In this document: positions 9,165 to 17,528 of the stretch, in pieces | How the letters are laid out: every line of letters starts with the position of its first letter | Position numbering within the stretch: the stretch's first letter is position 1 | Assembly: GCA_028288625.1 (NCBI GenBank) | Contig: JAQBNI010000119.1 | Location: 1 to 41,521, forward strand | Direction of reading: 5' to 3' | DNA: 41,521 nt | From: Bacteroidota bacterium | GTDB lineage: Bacteria; Bacteroidota; Bacteroidia; Chitinophagales; JADIYW01 | Notes under the pieces: model-generated | Database searches by the model: none | Seen by the model: the letters and a program-made list of their open reading frames with translations, nothing else | What the model was told of the DNA's origin: nothing | Position numbers and translations under genes: made by a program

Positions 9165-10769
9165 ATGAAAAAACTTATACTACCTTTTTTACTAATCCTT
9201 TCTTCTTTACAAGGGTTTTCTCAGTCTACTTTTCAAAAATCATATGAGTTCGATGCAGATGATTATGGTAATAATATATTGGTAGACAGCAGCGGCGTAT
9301 ATGTTGCCGGCAGCACAAACAAATCAGTTGGAGGCAACTATGACGGTATGTTGATGAAATTTGATACTGCAGGAAATTTCATATGGCAATCGCAATTCGG
9401 CGGAAGCAATGATGAAGTCGGACGGGCAGTGGCTCACTTTTACAACGGCTATGTTGTTGCGGGTTCTACAAAAAGTTTTTCTACGACGGGTCTGTTGCGA
9501 GATATCATGATCTCTTATGTAGATACTGCTACAGGATACCAGGGAAGTAAGATCTTTGGTCTCGACTCCACGGATGAATTTGCGAACGACGTGATCAGTA
9601 CATTGGATAGCGGGCTGTTGATCGTCGGACAAACAAGGGTAAACAGCGATAGTGCAAAATACTGGAAAATGTTTGTCATCCGCACAAATAAACAGGCAAG
9701 CCCTTTGTGGATGAAAACTTATGGTTTCCCCTATGGCAACGATGTCGGTCTTAGAGTTATACAACTCGAACCGGGCAATTTTATAGCCATTGGTTATTCA
9801 GGTTCCGGAGGAAACGGACGCAACGATGCATACATAGTCAATTTTGACGATTCCGGAATGATCCATAATCAAATCTTACTGGGCGGTGCCGGTGATGATG
9901 ACGGTCGCTTTTTTACCTTTGCTCACAACCAGATTATTATAGGGGGCGTTGCCGGAAGTACGTTTGGCTTACCGCATAATAATATATTTCTAACCGCGCT
10001 AAATCCTGATAGCCTGACTATTCAATGGTCAAAAACATATGGCGGCGCTATTAACACAACGCTTCAGTCTTTAAACGTAGATCCAAGAGACGGGAATCTT
10101 GTGGTAGGCGGTGTGACCCCTGTTTCAGGAAATGCTATAGATGGTTTGTTGTTCAAGGTAGATTCAGCCGGGAATACCCTCTGGTCTAAAACCATAGGAA
10201 GTACGTTGGATGATTATATTCAGGGAGGAACTGTTTTAAGCGATGGCTCAAATCTCTTGGTAGGATACACCAATCCATTGGTGGGGAATGGTAATAATGT
10301 CTACATGATAAGAACAGATTCAGGAAACCTCTGTAACAATACTGCAGACTTCCTGATGGTAGAAGAAACTTTTCTCGATTCACTGATTGGTCCCACAATA
10401 GCGGATCATGTTGATTCTATCGCGCCGTTTAATAGTATAGATACTTTTTTAATAACAGCCAGCAATACAGCCGTAACAATTGATCTTTGTGCAAGTACAG
10501 GCGTACGTACATTCTCTTTTAAGGATAATAAGATCAATATTTATCCGAATCCAACAAGCGGTAAGTTAATGGTAGAATCTTCCGGTGGATGGAACAGCAA
10601 AGTAAATCTGAGCGTATACAATATGTTAGGATCGGAAATTTTACGCAGTACGATCCCGCCGCAAACAAAACAATTCTCCATAGATCTTTCATCAAGTCCG
10701 AAAGGAATGTATATCATTTCATTTAATGACGGCAGCACAATTACGACTGAAAAGATCAGTCTCAATTAA
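9165..10769 (+). CDS. Secreted propeller-type protein with T9SS type A sorting domain (paralogue 2 of 3)
   Basis: This 534-residue protein begins with the signal peptide MKKLILPFLLILSSLQGFSQ and is collinear with its two neighbours: FQKSYEFDADDYGNN, then blade words SQFGG, WMKTYGFP, GAGDDDGRFF and WSKTYGG, a Thr/Ser-rich linker with GPTIADH, and a T9SS type A domain (INIYPNPTSGKLMVES ... GMYIISFNDGSTITTEKISLN). It is expected to be exported by Sec and then by the type IX system. It sits between two terminators, so it is probably a separate transcription unit. The blades may fold as a seven-bladed propeller, but no catalytic motif is visible. Function unknown. Confidence 0.88.
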   Translation: MKKLILPFLLILSSLQGFSQSTFQKSYEFDADDYGNNILVDSSGVYVAGSTNKSVGGNYDGMLMKFDTAGNFIWQSQFGGSNDEVGRAVAHFYNGYVVAGSTKSFSTTGLLRDIMISYVDTATGYQGSKIFGLDSTDEFANDVISTLDSGLLIVGQTRVNSDSAKYWKMFVIRTNKQASPLWMKTYGFPYGNDVGLRVIQLEPGNFIAIGYSGSGGNGRNDAYIVNFDDSGMIHNQILLGGAGDDDGRFFTFAHNQIIIGGVAGSTFGLPHNNIFLTALNPDSLTIQWSKTYGGAINTTLQSLNVDPRDGNLVVGGVTPVSGNAIDGLLFKVDSAGNTLWSKTIGSTLDDYIQGGTVLSDGSNLLVGYTNPLVGNGNNVYMIRTDSGNLCNNTADFLMVEETFLDSLIGPTIADHVDSIAPFNSIDTFLITASNTAVTIDLCASTGVRTFSFKDNKINIYPNPTSGKLMVESSGGWNSKVNLSVYNMLGSEILRSTIPPQTKQFSIDLSSSPKGMYIISFNDGSTITTEKISLN

Positions 10770-10787
10770 TAAACAGTCTATTTACAT

Positions 10788-10819
10788 AAAAAAGCGGGGG
10801 TATATACTCCCGCTTTTCT
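10788..10819 (+). terminator. Rho-independent terminator after T9SS paralogue 2
   Basis: AAAAGCGGG (10790-10798) pairs perfectly with CCCGCTTTT (10809-10817) around a 10-base loop, 20 bases after the stop at 10769. Confidence 0.8.
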
Positions 10820-10888
10820 TGTAAAATGGAAGAAGTTTAAAAAAACCATTATTTTCATTTCAAATTATAAACACGATAAATTTCAATT

Positions 10889-12499
10889 ATGAAAAAATTA
10901 CTACCATCCTTTCTTTTTCTCTCTGTTTTCCTATCCTTTTCACAATCCACATTTCATAAATCCTATGATGTGGGAGCCGATGATTATGGTAATAAGGTGA
11001 TCGGAACTACACAAGGCATTTTTGTTGCAGGCAATACCAACAACAGGGCTGCAAGTGGCTACGACCAATACTTAATGAAACTTGATTCAATGGGTAATGT
11101 GAAATGGCAAACTCAATTCGGTGGTGCACAGGATGATGCAGGTTTCTCCGTTACTCCTTTCCAGGGCGGCGCGGGTTATTTGGTAGTTGGAAGCACCAAA
11201 AGTACTTCTGCCGCTCACACGAAAACTGACGCCCTGATCAGTCTTGTAGATGCAGATGGCAAATATCAGGGCAGCGCTTACTTTGGATTTGACAGCCTTT
11301 CTGACGCTGCCAACGATGTTATTTCCATCGGTGACACTGACTTCGTGATCATTGGCAATACGCAGGCGAACACGGATGGCAGTCACACTAACATGTTTGT
11401 TTCCCGGTTTGATAAAGAAGCTACACCAAGATGGTCGAGGACCTATGGAACTCCTGGTAACAACAGTACGGGTGTGCATATATTTTCTACTCCTATGGGA
11501 TTGTTTGGTGTCGGTAGATACGAACCGGGTGGTTTTAATATAGATGGCTACCTTGTTAATATAAACGATTCAACAGGTGCTATAGAAGGACAGTTGACGA
11601 TCGGCAGACCGTTTTTTGATGATGGAAGCTTTGTGACATTCACTAATAATGCTATAGTTTTTGGAGGCACTGCAGGAAGTATTGGCGGACCGAACAGAAG
11701 TAATATCGTTCTTTCAGCGATACAACCCGATTCAGCAGGATTAACACAGTTGTGGACTAAGACATACGGTGGTGATACCGCTTCGAATCTTGCTTTCTTA
11801 GTTACTGACACTTTAGATGGTAACCTCATCGTGGCTGGCAACAGGTTTCTTACTTCACCTCAATTTAGGGACCTTGGCGCGATCATATTTAAAGTAAATG
11901 CTGTGGATGGTAGTATTATGTGGTCAAAAACACTGGGTGCTGCCGAGGATGAATTAAACAGCGGTATCCTCCTGGATGATGGCTCGATTGTAGTTTCGGG
12001 TTCAACAACAGAAGGTCTCGCAGAGAGCAATGCAATGGTTGCAAGATTAACCAATGCAGGTGAAGGTTGTGGATTAGATATTTCAATTGATGCAATTGAT
12101 ATAACGGATTCTCTTACCGGACCATCCATACCAACATTAAGAGATTCTGCAGTGGTATTTCCAATGAATATGGTCAATTTAGATTCATTAGGTCATAGTG
12201 TAACCGAATTGGATCGTTGTTTACCAACATCAATAAGAACAATTACTTCAAAAGGGAACACTATAAATATTTATCCGAATCCAACAAGCGGCAGATTGGT
12301 TGTTGAATCTTCAACCGGTTGGAATACACAGGTAAAAATGAGTGTGTATGATGTGATGGGCGCTGAAGTGCTTACCAAAACCATTCAACCGAAAACAAAA
12401 GATTTCACAATAGATCTTTCCGGAAGAGCGAAAGGAATGTATATTATTTCTTTCAACGATGGAAGTACAATTACAACAGAAAAAATCAGTATCAATTAA
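10889..12499 (+). CDS. Secreted propeller-type protein with T9SS type A sorting domain (paralogue 3 of 3)
   Basis: The third tandem copy has 536 residues with signal peptide MKKLLPSFLFLSVFLSFSQ. It keeps the start of the mature protein (FHKSYDVGADDYGNKV), the blade words TQFGG, WSRTYGTPG, WTKTYGGD and WSKTLGAAEDE, and the T9SS type A tail (INIYPNPTSGRLVVES ... GMYIISFNDGSTITTEKISIN). Compared with copies 1 and 2 the middle has diverged most (for example RPFFDDGSFV where the others have AGDDDGRFF), while the sorting domain is nearly unchanged. It is followed by its own terminator and by the convergent radical SAM gene. Function unknown; secretion well supported. Confidence 0.88.
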   Translation: MKKLLPSFLFLSVFLSFSQSTFHKSYDVGADDYGNKVIGTTQGIFVAGNTNNRAASGYDQYLMKLDSMGNVKWQTQFGGAQDDAGFSVTPFQGGAGYLVVGSTKSTSAAHTKTDALISLVDADGKYQGSAYFGFDSLSDAANDVISIGDTDFVIIGNTQANTDGSHTNMFVSRFDKEATPRWSRTYGTPGNNSTGVHIFSTPMGLFGVGRYEPGGFNIDGYLVNINDSTGAIEGQLTIGRPFFDDGSFVTFTNNAIVFGGTAGSIGGPNRSNIVLSAIQPDSAGLTQLWTKTYGGDTASNLAFLVTDTLDGNLIVAGNRFLTSPQFRDLGAIIFKVNAVDGSIMWSKTLGAAEDELNSGILLDDGSIVVSGSTTEGLAESNAMVARLTNAGEGCGLDISIDAIDITDSLTGPSIPTLRDSAVVFPMNMVNLDSLGHSVTELDRCLPTSIRTITSKGNTINIYPNPTSGRLVVESSTGWNTQVKMSVYDVMGAEVLTKTIQPKTKDFTIDLSGRAKGMYIISFNDGSTITTEKISIN

Positions 12500-12520
12500 T
12501 TGATCACTGATTATAAATAA

Positions 12521-12552
12521 AAAAACGCGGGAGAGTTTCTTCCGCGTTTTTT
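12521..12552 (+). terminator. Rho-independent terminator after T9SS paralogue 3
   Basis: AAAAACGCGG (12521-12530) pairs with CCGCGTTTTT (12542-12551), and the interior GAGA/TCTT can extend the stem. A T-rich stretch follows. It lies 21 bases after the stop at 12499. Confidence 0.75.
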
Positions 12553-12567
12553 ATTTTCTATTTGTGA

Positions 12568-12598
12568 AAGATGGCATCGCTTTAAGCGATGCCATCTT
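12568..12598. repeat. Perfect 13-bp inverted repeat between convergent genes
   Basis: AAGATGGCATCGC and GCGATGCCATCTT flank a TTTAA loop, giving a very stable hairpin next to the stop of the minus-strand radical SAM gene (12600). Neither side has a clear T run, so it may protect or end the minus-strand transcript without being a textbook terminator. Confidence 0.7.
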
Positions 12599-12599
12599 G

Positions 12600-13682
12600 T
12601 TATAATTCATAAGCAAAATTCACTTCACAACCTTCAGAACAATTTGTACAGATGTCAATTTCTTTTCTTCCTCTCACTAATTTCATTCTAAAATCTTTAT
12701 ACAGATCGTTATTCCATATCTGTGAAAAGGTCTGTGTTTGCAGGTCTCCCAGCTGATGTTGCGCATCTTTATCAAAACAACACGGAACAATTTTTCCGTC
12801 CCACGTGATCACACAGCTGTGCCATAATTTCCAGCAATTATTTTCAAGGCTGTTTTTAATGGAATAAGTTCCGTCATTATTTTTTTTGTAGCGCGAATAT
12901 TTTTCTATCGTAGGAATTAATTCGTTGCCGTGCTCATATTCATACACCTGCGCCGTTTTTAAGATCACTTCATCAACACCGATTTCTTTAGCCAATGTTT
13001 TCAGTTCATCGATCTGGTGTTCATTCGGTTTCACTACAAGAAACTGAAAAATGATATAAGGCGTTTTTGCTTTTAATTCGCGTTTCCACTTTACAATATT
13101 TTTCGCGCCTTCGATCACTTTGTCGAGTTGCCCGCCAACACGGTATTGCTGGTACGTTTCCTGTGTTGTTCCGTCAATGGAAATAATTAATCTATCTAAT
13201 CCTGATTCAATTGTTTTTTTCGAAGTTGCATCATTTAAATAATGTCCGTTGGTAGAAGTTGCCGTGTAAATTTTTTTCGACCGCGCATATTGCACCATTT
13301 CTAAAAAGTTTTTGTGGAGATAAGGTTCTCCCTGGAAATAGAAAGTAAGATAGATGAGGTCGTCTGCAATTTCATTTATCGTTTTCTTAAAAAAATCTTC
13401 TTTCAGCATTCCTGTATCCCTCGTAAATGAACGCAATCCGCTCGGACATTCCGGGCAGCGAAGATTACAGGAAGTAGTGGGTTCGAACGAAATGGAAAAC
13501 GGCATGCCCAGCTGAATAGGCTTTTTAAAAATTTTTGTAAGATAGAATGATACATAGATCAAAAACATATTCCAAACTCTTCGGATCGTAAGTTTCGATA
13601 AAAAGTTAAGTGTATTTTGGGTTGATGCCGTCACTTTGTAAAGATAAGCAGAATAGAGTAGAATGCCTTCCCCCTTATTCAA
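12600..13682 (-). CDS. Radical SAM protein with SPASM-type C-terminal cluster region
   Basis: The radical SAM signature CNLRCPEC (Cys72, 76 and 79 counted from 13682) follows the conserved lead-in PFSISFEPTTS. Further motifs are FYFQGEPYLHKNF (SAM-binding GEP), STNGHYL and IISIDGTTQETYQQYR. The C-terminal third has the Cys pattern CW..WHSC, VPCCFD and ICTNCSEGC, as in SPASM proteins that bind extra Fe-S clusters. Length (~360 aa) fits the radical SAM/SPASM group that is widespread in Bacteroidota. The start is uncertain: the longest frame begins at a TTG at 13682; GTG at 13634 or ATG at 13568 are alternatives, but homologues as I recall them extend upstream of the ATG. No peptide substrate gene is evident nearby, so the reaction is unknown. 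Confidence 0.88.
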   Translation of the reverse strand: MNKGEGILLYSAYLYKVTASTQNTLNFLSKLTIRRVWNMFLIYVSFYLTKIFKKPIQLGMPFSISFEPTTSCNLRCPECPSGLRSFTRDTGMLKEDFFKKTINEIADDLIYLTFYFQGEPYLHKNFLEMVQYARSKKIYTATSTNGHYLNDATSKKTIESGLDRLIISIDGTTQETYQQYRVGGQLDKVIEGAKNIVKWKRELKAKTPYIIFQFLVVKPNEHQIDELKTLAKEIGVDEVILKTAQVYEYEHGNELIPTIEKYSRYKKNNDGTYSIKNSLENNCWKLWHSCVITWDGKIVPCCFDKDAQHQLGDLQTQTFSQIWNNDLYKDFRMKLVRGRKEIDICTNCSEGCEVNFAYEL

Positions 13683-13808
13683 GGGGATAAAGGGGGATGA
13701 GTTGAAGAACTCCCAAAGCTTTATAACACATAACGTACACCTGACTGGCGACTAAATTCAACAAATCAATAATGTGTTAGCCAATTTTCAAAATAAGTGA
13801 ATAAATTC

Positions 13809-13836
13809 TTACGACTTACGACTTACGACTCGCGAC
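13809..13836. repeat. Heptad tandem repeat (TTACGAC x3, TCGCGAC)
   Basis: Four consecutive 7-base units, TTACGAC three times and then TCGCGAC, lie 31 bases before the DUF3127 start. A partial unit (CTTACGACTT) recurs just before the CCA transferase promoter at about 36127. The period of 7 matches the other intergenic tracts in this window. Confidence 0.85.
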
Positions 13837-13867
13837 TAATATCTATCTTTACAAAAAAATAAACGAA

Positions 13868-14269
13868 ATGGAATTAAGCGGAAAAATATTCAAAGTACTT
13901 CCTTTACAGTCAGGCGAAAGTCAACGGGGAAAATGGCAGAAACAAGATGTTGTGATTGAAACGGAAAATGGAAAATTCCCCAAAAAAGTATGCGTCACGA
14001 TGTGGGGAGATCTGCTCAGCAATAATTCTTTTGAAGAAGGGAAAGATATTTCGGTAGAGTTTGATGTGGAGAGCCGCGAGTTTAACGGCAAATGGTACAC
14101 CGATGTAAAAGCCTGGAGAGTTAACCGCATCGAAGGTGGCAGTCAAAACAGCGCTGGCAACAATAATAGCAATAACAGCAACTATCAAAAGCCATCATTT
14201 AACAATGCGCCTCCTGCACCCGTAGAAAACGTTTCTGCAAGCCAGATCGATGACGATCTTCCTTTCTAG
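13868..14269 (+). CDS. DUF3127 protein with SSB-like acidic C-terminal tip
   Basis: This 133-residue protein matches the DUF3127 family: MELSGKIFKVLPLQSGES, then K-x-D-V-V-I-E-T, F-P-K-K-V-C-V-T-M-W-G-D and F-D-V-E-S-R-E-F-N-G-K-W-Y-T-D-V-K-A-W, consistent with an OB-like small beta-barrel over residues ~1-95. A low-complexity Asn/Ser/Pro linker follows and the protein ends in DDDLPF. That layout (OB-like domain, flexible linker, acidic tip ending in Pro-Phe) mirrors bacterial single-stranded DNA-binding protein. This suggests, but does not prove, a role in nucleic-acid binding and in docking SSB-tip partners. A TATCTTTA box about 15 bases upstream resembles the -7 element. Confidence 0.85.
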   Translation: MELSGKIFKVLPLQSGESQRGKWQKQDVVIETENGKFPKKVCVTMWGDLLSNNSFEEGKDISVEFDVESREFNGKWYTDVKAWRVNRIEGGSQNSAGNNNSNNSNYQKPSFNNAPPAPVENVSASQIDDDLPF

Positions 14270-14382
14270 AAAACTACTGGTAAAGTATAAATAAAACACT
14301 GACGCCGGAATTCATTTCCCGCCGTTTTTTAGCTTCAAAAACCATAAAACAAATGACTAAACCGAGCGTTTAATTTATAGTC

Positions 14383-15603
14383 ATGCCCAAGCTTTATTTT
14401 AATTCCACGCGCTATGCCGACCTCCCGTTGCATTACGGAAAAGTTCCGCCCTGGCTGGCGAACCGGATGAGTTCGCTGGGTGGCGCTATCGTCGAATCTA
14501 TCATCTTAGAATATGGAAAATCAGCTGTACTCAGTCGCCTCAGTGATCCGTTCTGGTTCCAGGCATTCGGCGCGGTACTGGGTATGGACTGGCACTCCTC
14601 GGGCATCACCACTTCTGTGATGGGTGCGCTGAAAAGAGCCATCAATCCGCGGTTTAAGGAAATGGGGATTTATATCTGCGGAGGTAAGGGTAGACATTCC
14701 AGGCAAACTCCCGCCGAGTTGATCGCTTTTTCAGAAAGAACAGGATTAAACGGTAATGATCTCGTGCGATCGAGCAGGTTAACCGCTAAAGTAGATAACA
14801 CTGCTATCCAGGATGGCTTCCAGATTTACCTTCACACTTTTATAGTTTCCGATACCGGTGAATGGACGGTAGTGCAGCAAGGCATGAACGACGCCACCGG
14901 TATGGCGCGCAGATATCACTGGCATTCCACGCAGGTGAAATCATTTGTGGAGGAACCGCATACTTTTATTTACGGACAAAACCAGGGAATTATTCTCAAT
15001 CTTTCAGACCTGCATGCTCGTGACGCAAAAAATGCGATGCTCGAAATTGTGAATGAAGATCCGGGAAAAATGCTTCCTGAAATTCAAAAAATAATCATGC
15101 CGCGCCATCATGATGTAAGGGCGAAAGATGTAAATCTGAAAAGACTCGGAAGCGTGCTTGCACTTGCACATGAAAAAGAATTGCGTGATTTTGAATCGCT
15201 GCTGCTGCTGGAAGGCGTTGGTCCGAGAACCGTGCAATCACTGGCATTGGTGAGCGAAGTGATCCATGGGACTCCTTCGCGTTTTACTGATCCTGCAAGA
15301 TTTTCTTTCGCGCATGGCGGCAAGGACGGTCACCCGTTTCCTGTTCCGACAAAAGTGTATGATGAAACAATAAGTATCCTTCGTAACTCTGTAGAAAAAG
15401 CAAAAATCGGCGAGCAGGATAAACACGCGGCGATTAAAAATCTAACCTATGTTGCGCAGTTGATCGAGCAAACTTTTGAACCCGATGAATCTCAATTCGA
15501 TAAAGTGATCGCAAGAGAAAGGCGCGATTCTTATAAGTATGGCGGAAGAACGGTTTTCGGAAAAGCTCAGCCTCCGAAGAATGATCAGCTGAGTTTGTTT
15601 TAA
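14383..15603 (+). CDS. DUF763 domain-containing protein
   Basis: The 406-residue protein is a DUF763 member: ADLPLHYGKVPPWLANRM at the start, the central ICGGKGRHSRQTPAEL, Q-D-G-F-Q-I-Y-L-H-T-F, NDATGMARRYHWHS and the helix-hairpin-helix-like LLLLEGVGPRTVQSLALVSEVIHG. The HhH-like segment (about residues 278-298) hints at DNA or nucleotide binding. The family is found in archaea and bacteria and its biochemical role is not established. The start at 14383 agrees with the usual N-terminus of the family. It follows the DUF3127 gene by 113 bases on the same strand. Confidence 0.88.
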   Translation: MPKLYFNSTRYADLPLHYGKVPPWLANRMSSLGGAIVESIILEYGKSAVLSRLSDPFWFQAFGAVLGMDWHSSGITTSVMGALKRAINPRFKEMGIYICGGKGRHSRQTPAELIAFSERTGLNGNDLVRSSRLTAKVDNTAIQDGFQIYLHTFIVSDTGEWTVVQQGMNDATGMARRYHWHSTQVKSFVEEPHTFIYGQNQGIILNLSDLHARDAKNAMLEIVNEDPGKMLPEIQKIIMPRHHDVRAKDVNLKRLGSVLALAHEKELRDFESLLLLEGVGPRTVQSLALVSEVIHGTPSRFTDPARFSFAHGGKDGHPFPVPTKVYDETISILRNSVEKAKIGEQDKHAAIKNLTYVAQLIEQTFEPDESQFDKVIARERRDSYKYGGRTVFGKAQPPKNDQLSLF

Positions 15604-15623
15604 TGTATTGAGTATTTCTATGG

Positions 15624-15723
15624 TGTCATCCTCTCGCACGCGGGGATCTCACGATATTAAGATTAATATTCACAAAAAAAGTATATTGAGCTCGTGAGAT
15701 CCTCGATCAGGTCGGGGATGACA
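15624..15723. repeat. Dispersed ~100-bp palindromic intergenic element
   Basis: TGTCATCC and GGATGACA form the outer ends, and GGGATCTCACGA (from 15643) faces TCGTGAGATCC as inner arms. The central part is AT-rich. The same ending words (GTCATC/GATGAC with GAGATC) recur at about 32040-32230, so this is a copy of a dispersed family and not a gene. Confidence 0.7.
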
Positions 15724-15806
15724 GTAGTCTGCTTCGTTAAGTGTGTCATAAATAAATACAAAACTTGCGGCATACTTGTCCGCCGGAATATTGCCGCTTG
15801 CGGCAC

Positions 15807-15906
15807 TTTAAATTTTAAAATAATTTTTTTTGTGTCTTATTTTCCTTTGCGTCTCTGCGTGAGACTCAGTTTTGCACCTCATTTAAAATTCAAAATTTAA
15901 AATTCT
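15807..15906. repeat. Heptad-phased inverted tracts upstream of the catabolic cluster
   Basis: A left tract TTTAAATTTTAAAA (from 15808) faces a right tract ATTTAAAATTCAAAATTTAA (from about 15881). Units repeat every 7 bases (ATTTAAA, ATTCAAA). Facing arms can pair around the intervening ~55 bases. The rest of the 15604-15982 spacer holds only the palindromic element and the mmsA promoter. Confidence 0.6.
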
Positions 15907-15954
15907 CTCTGTAACTAATAACCAATAACATATACCTTCCTCCCATCTTTTTTT

Positions 15955-15962
15955 TATATTTG
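15955..15962 (+). promoter_or_regulatory. Bacteroidota-type -7 promoter box before mmsA
   Basis: TATATTTG matches the Bacteroidota -7 consensus TAnnTTTG exactly and ends 20 bases before the ATG at 15983. No clear -33 TTG is seen. It would be the main promoter of the pyrimidine cluster, since the following genes are co-oriented. Confidence 0.55.
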
Positions 15963-15982
15963 TTCATAACCTACAATTAAGA

Positions 15983-17440
15983 ATGAAGTATACTGCCGTT
16001 CAGAACTACATCAACGGGCATTTTGTTACGCCCTCTACTGACAGAAAATTGGATGTGATCTCTCCGATAGATGGAAATTTATTGTCCACTGTTCCGATGT
16101 CAACTAACAACGATCTGAATGAAGCCGTAAAAGCCGCGAAAGCCGCTTTTCCAGCATGGAGCAGAACGCCGATCAAGGAAAGAGTGCAGGTATTCTTTCG
16201 TTATAAATATCTTCTTGAAAAGAATTTGAAGGAACTGGCAGAATTGTGCAGTGAAGAAAACGGGAAAACCTATAGTGAATCCGTTGCAGAAATAGAAAAA
16301 TGTATAGAGCTTACGGAGTTTGCAGTATCGTTGCCACAATTGGTTACAGGCGAAGTATTGGAAGTAAGCAAGGGAGTCGAATGCCGCACGGAACATGTAC
16401 CCATTGGCGTTGTCGCGTCTATCGTTCCTTTTAACTTTCCTGCGATGGTTCCGAACTGGACTATTCCAAATGCAATTGCTTTAGGAAATTGCATGATCAT
16501 CAAACCGTCTGAAAAAGTGCCTTTATGCTGCGGAAGATTGGCAGAGCTTTTAAAAGAAGCAGGCTTGCCGGATGGCGTATTCAATATTGTTCACGGCGAT
16601 GTGGAAATTGTGGAGGCGATCTGCGATCATCCGCATATCGAAGCGGTTTCGTTTGTCGGATCCACAAAAGTGGCGAAGCTGGTTTATCAAAGAGCAACTA
16701 AAAGTTATAAAAGATGTCTTGCACTCGGCGGAGCGAAAAATCATTTAATGGTTTTGCCTGATGCGAAGCCTGATATGACAGCGCAGAATGTCGCAGCTTC
16801 GATGAGTGGTTGCGCGGGACAGCGTTGCATGGCAGCAAGCGCGATGATAGCAGTCGGGAATGTCGACAATATTATTTCGAAGATATGTGATGAAGCGAAA
16901 AAAATTATCCCGGGAAAAAATCTCGGCGCAGTCATCAGCCAGGAATCAAAGGTGCGAATAGAAAAATATATTACGGAAGCAGAACACCAGGGCGCAAAAA
17001 TATTAGTAGACGGAAGAAATGTAACTGTTGAAGGAAAGGAGTACGGATATTATGTTGGTCCAACAGTGATAGATTATGTAACACCGGAAATGTCTGTGGC
17101 GAAGGAAGAAATTTTTGGTCCTGTCATCAGCATCATGCGTACGGAAACTGTAGATGAAGCGTTGGTGATCGAGAATGCAAATCCTTACGGCAATGCCGCG
17201 AGTGTGTTCACGCAAAACGGCGGCATGGCGCGTTACATCATCGATCGCGCAAGTGCAGGGATGATTGGCGTAAACGTGGGTGTACCGGTGCCGCGCGAGC
17301 CGTTTTCTTTTGGCGGATGGAATGAAAGTAAATTCGGCGTTGGAGATATCACCGGAAAAAGTTCAATAGAATTCTGGACGAAGCTAAAGAAGAGTACAAC
17401 GAAATGGAATCCCGAAGCGGGAGTGAACTGGATGAGTTGA
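15983..17440 (+). CDS. mmsA: CoA-acylating (methyl)malonate-semialdehyde dehydrogenase
   Basis: The 485-residue aldehyde-dehydrogenase fold protein carries the MmsA/IolA hallmarks: VPFNFPAMVPNW, the catalytic Cys282 in GCAGQRCMA, and GGAKNH (250-254 region) where ordinary aldehyde dehydrogenases carry the general-base Glu. That replacement is typical of the CoA-dependent acylating branch. Known reaction: NAD- and CoA-dependent oxidative decarboxylation of malonate or methylmalonate semialdehyde to acetyl- or propionyl-CoA. It is the first gene of the pyrimidine cluster and precedes a beta-alanine-type aminotransferase, so malonate semialdehyde to acetyl-CoA is the likely job here. It closes the route from uracil to central metabolism. 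Valine catabolism is the alternative role, but no other valine genes are present. Confidence 0.9.
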   Translation: MKYTAVQNYINGHFVTPSTDRKLDVISPIDGNLLSTVPMSTNNDLNEAVKAAKAAFPAWSRTPIKERVQVFFRYKYLLEKNLKELAELCSEENGKTYSESVAEIEKCIELTEFAVSLPQLVTGEVLEVSKGVECRTEHVPIGVVASIVPFNFPAMVPNWTIPNAIALGNCMIIKPSEKVPLCCGRLAELLKEAGLPDGVFNIVHGDVEIVEAICDHPHIEAVSFVGSTKVAKLVYQRATKSYKRCLALGGAKNHLMVLPDAKPDMTAQNVAASMSGCAGQRCMAASAMIAVGNVDNIISKICDEAKKIIPGKNLGAVISQESKVRIEKYITEAEHQGAKILVDGRNVTVEGKEYGYYVGPTVIDYVTPEMSVAKEEIFGPVISIMRTETVDEALVIENANPYGNAASVFTQNGGMARYIIDRASAGMIGVNVGVPVPREPFSFGGWNESKFGVGDITGKSSIEFWTKLKKSTTKWNPEAGVNWMS

Positions 17441-17441
17441 T

Positions 17442-17477
17442 AATGATGAATGTTTAATGATAAATGATGAATAGTCC
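17442..17477. repeat. Heptad-phased AATGATG-like tract
   Basis: Consecutive 7-base units (AATGATG, AATGTTT, AATGATA, AATGATG) follow the mmsA stop. No strong facing arm is seen on the right side of this spacer. Confidence 0.6.
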
Positions 17478-17528
17478 CTTTAGGGGATTCAGGGGTTAAC
17501 CAAATAATTAATACCTATAATTTAAAAG

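Noticed and set aside
14290-14332. Terminator after the DUF3127 gene
   Set aside because: CGCCGGAA/TTCCCGCCG pair only with mismatches before the T run, so the case is too weak to list.
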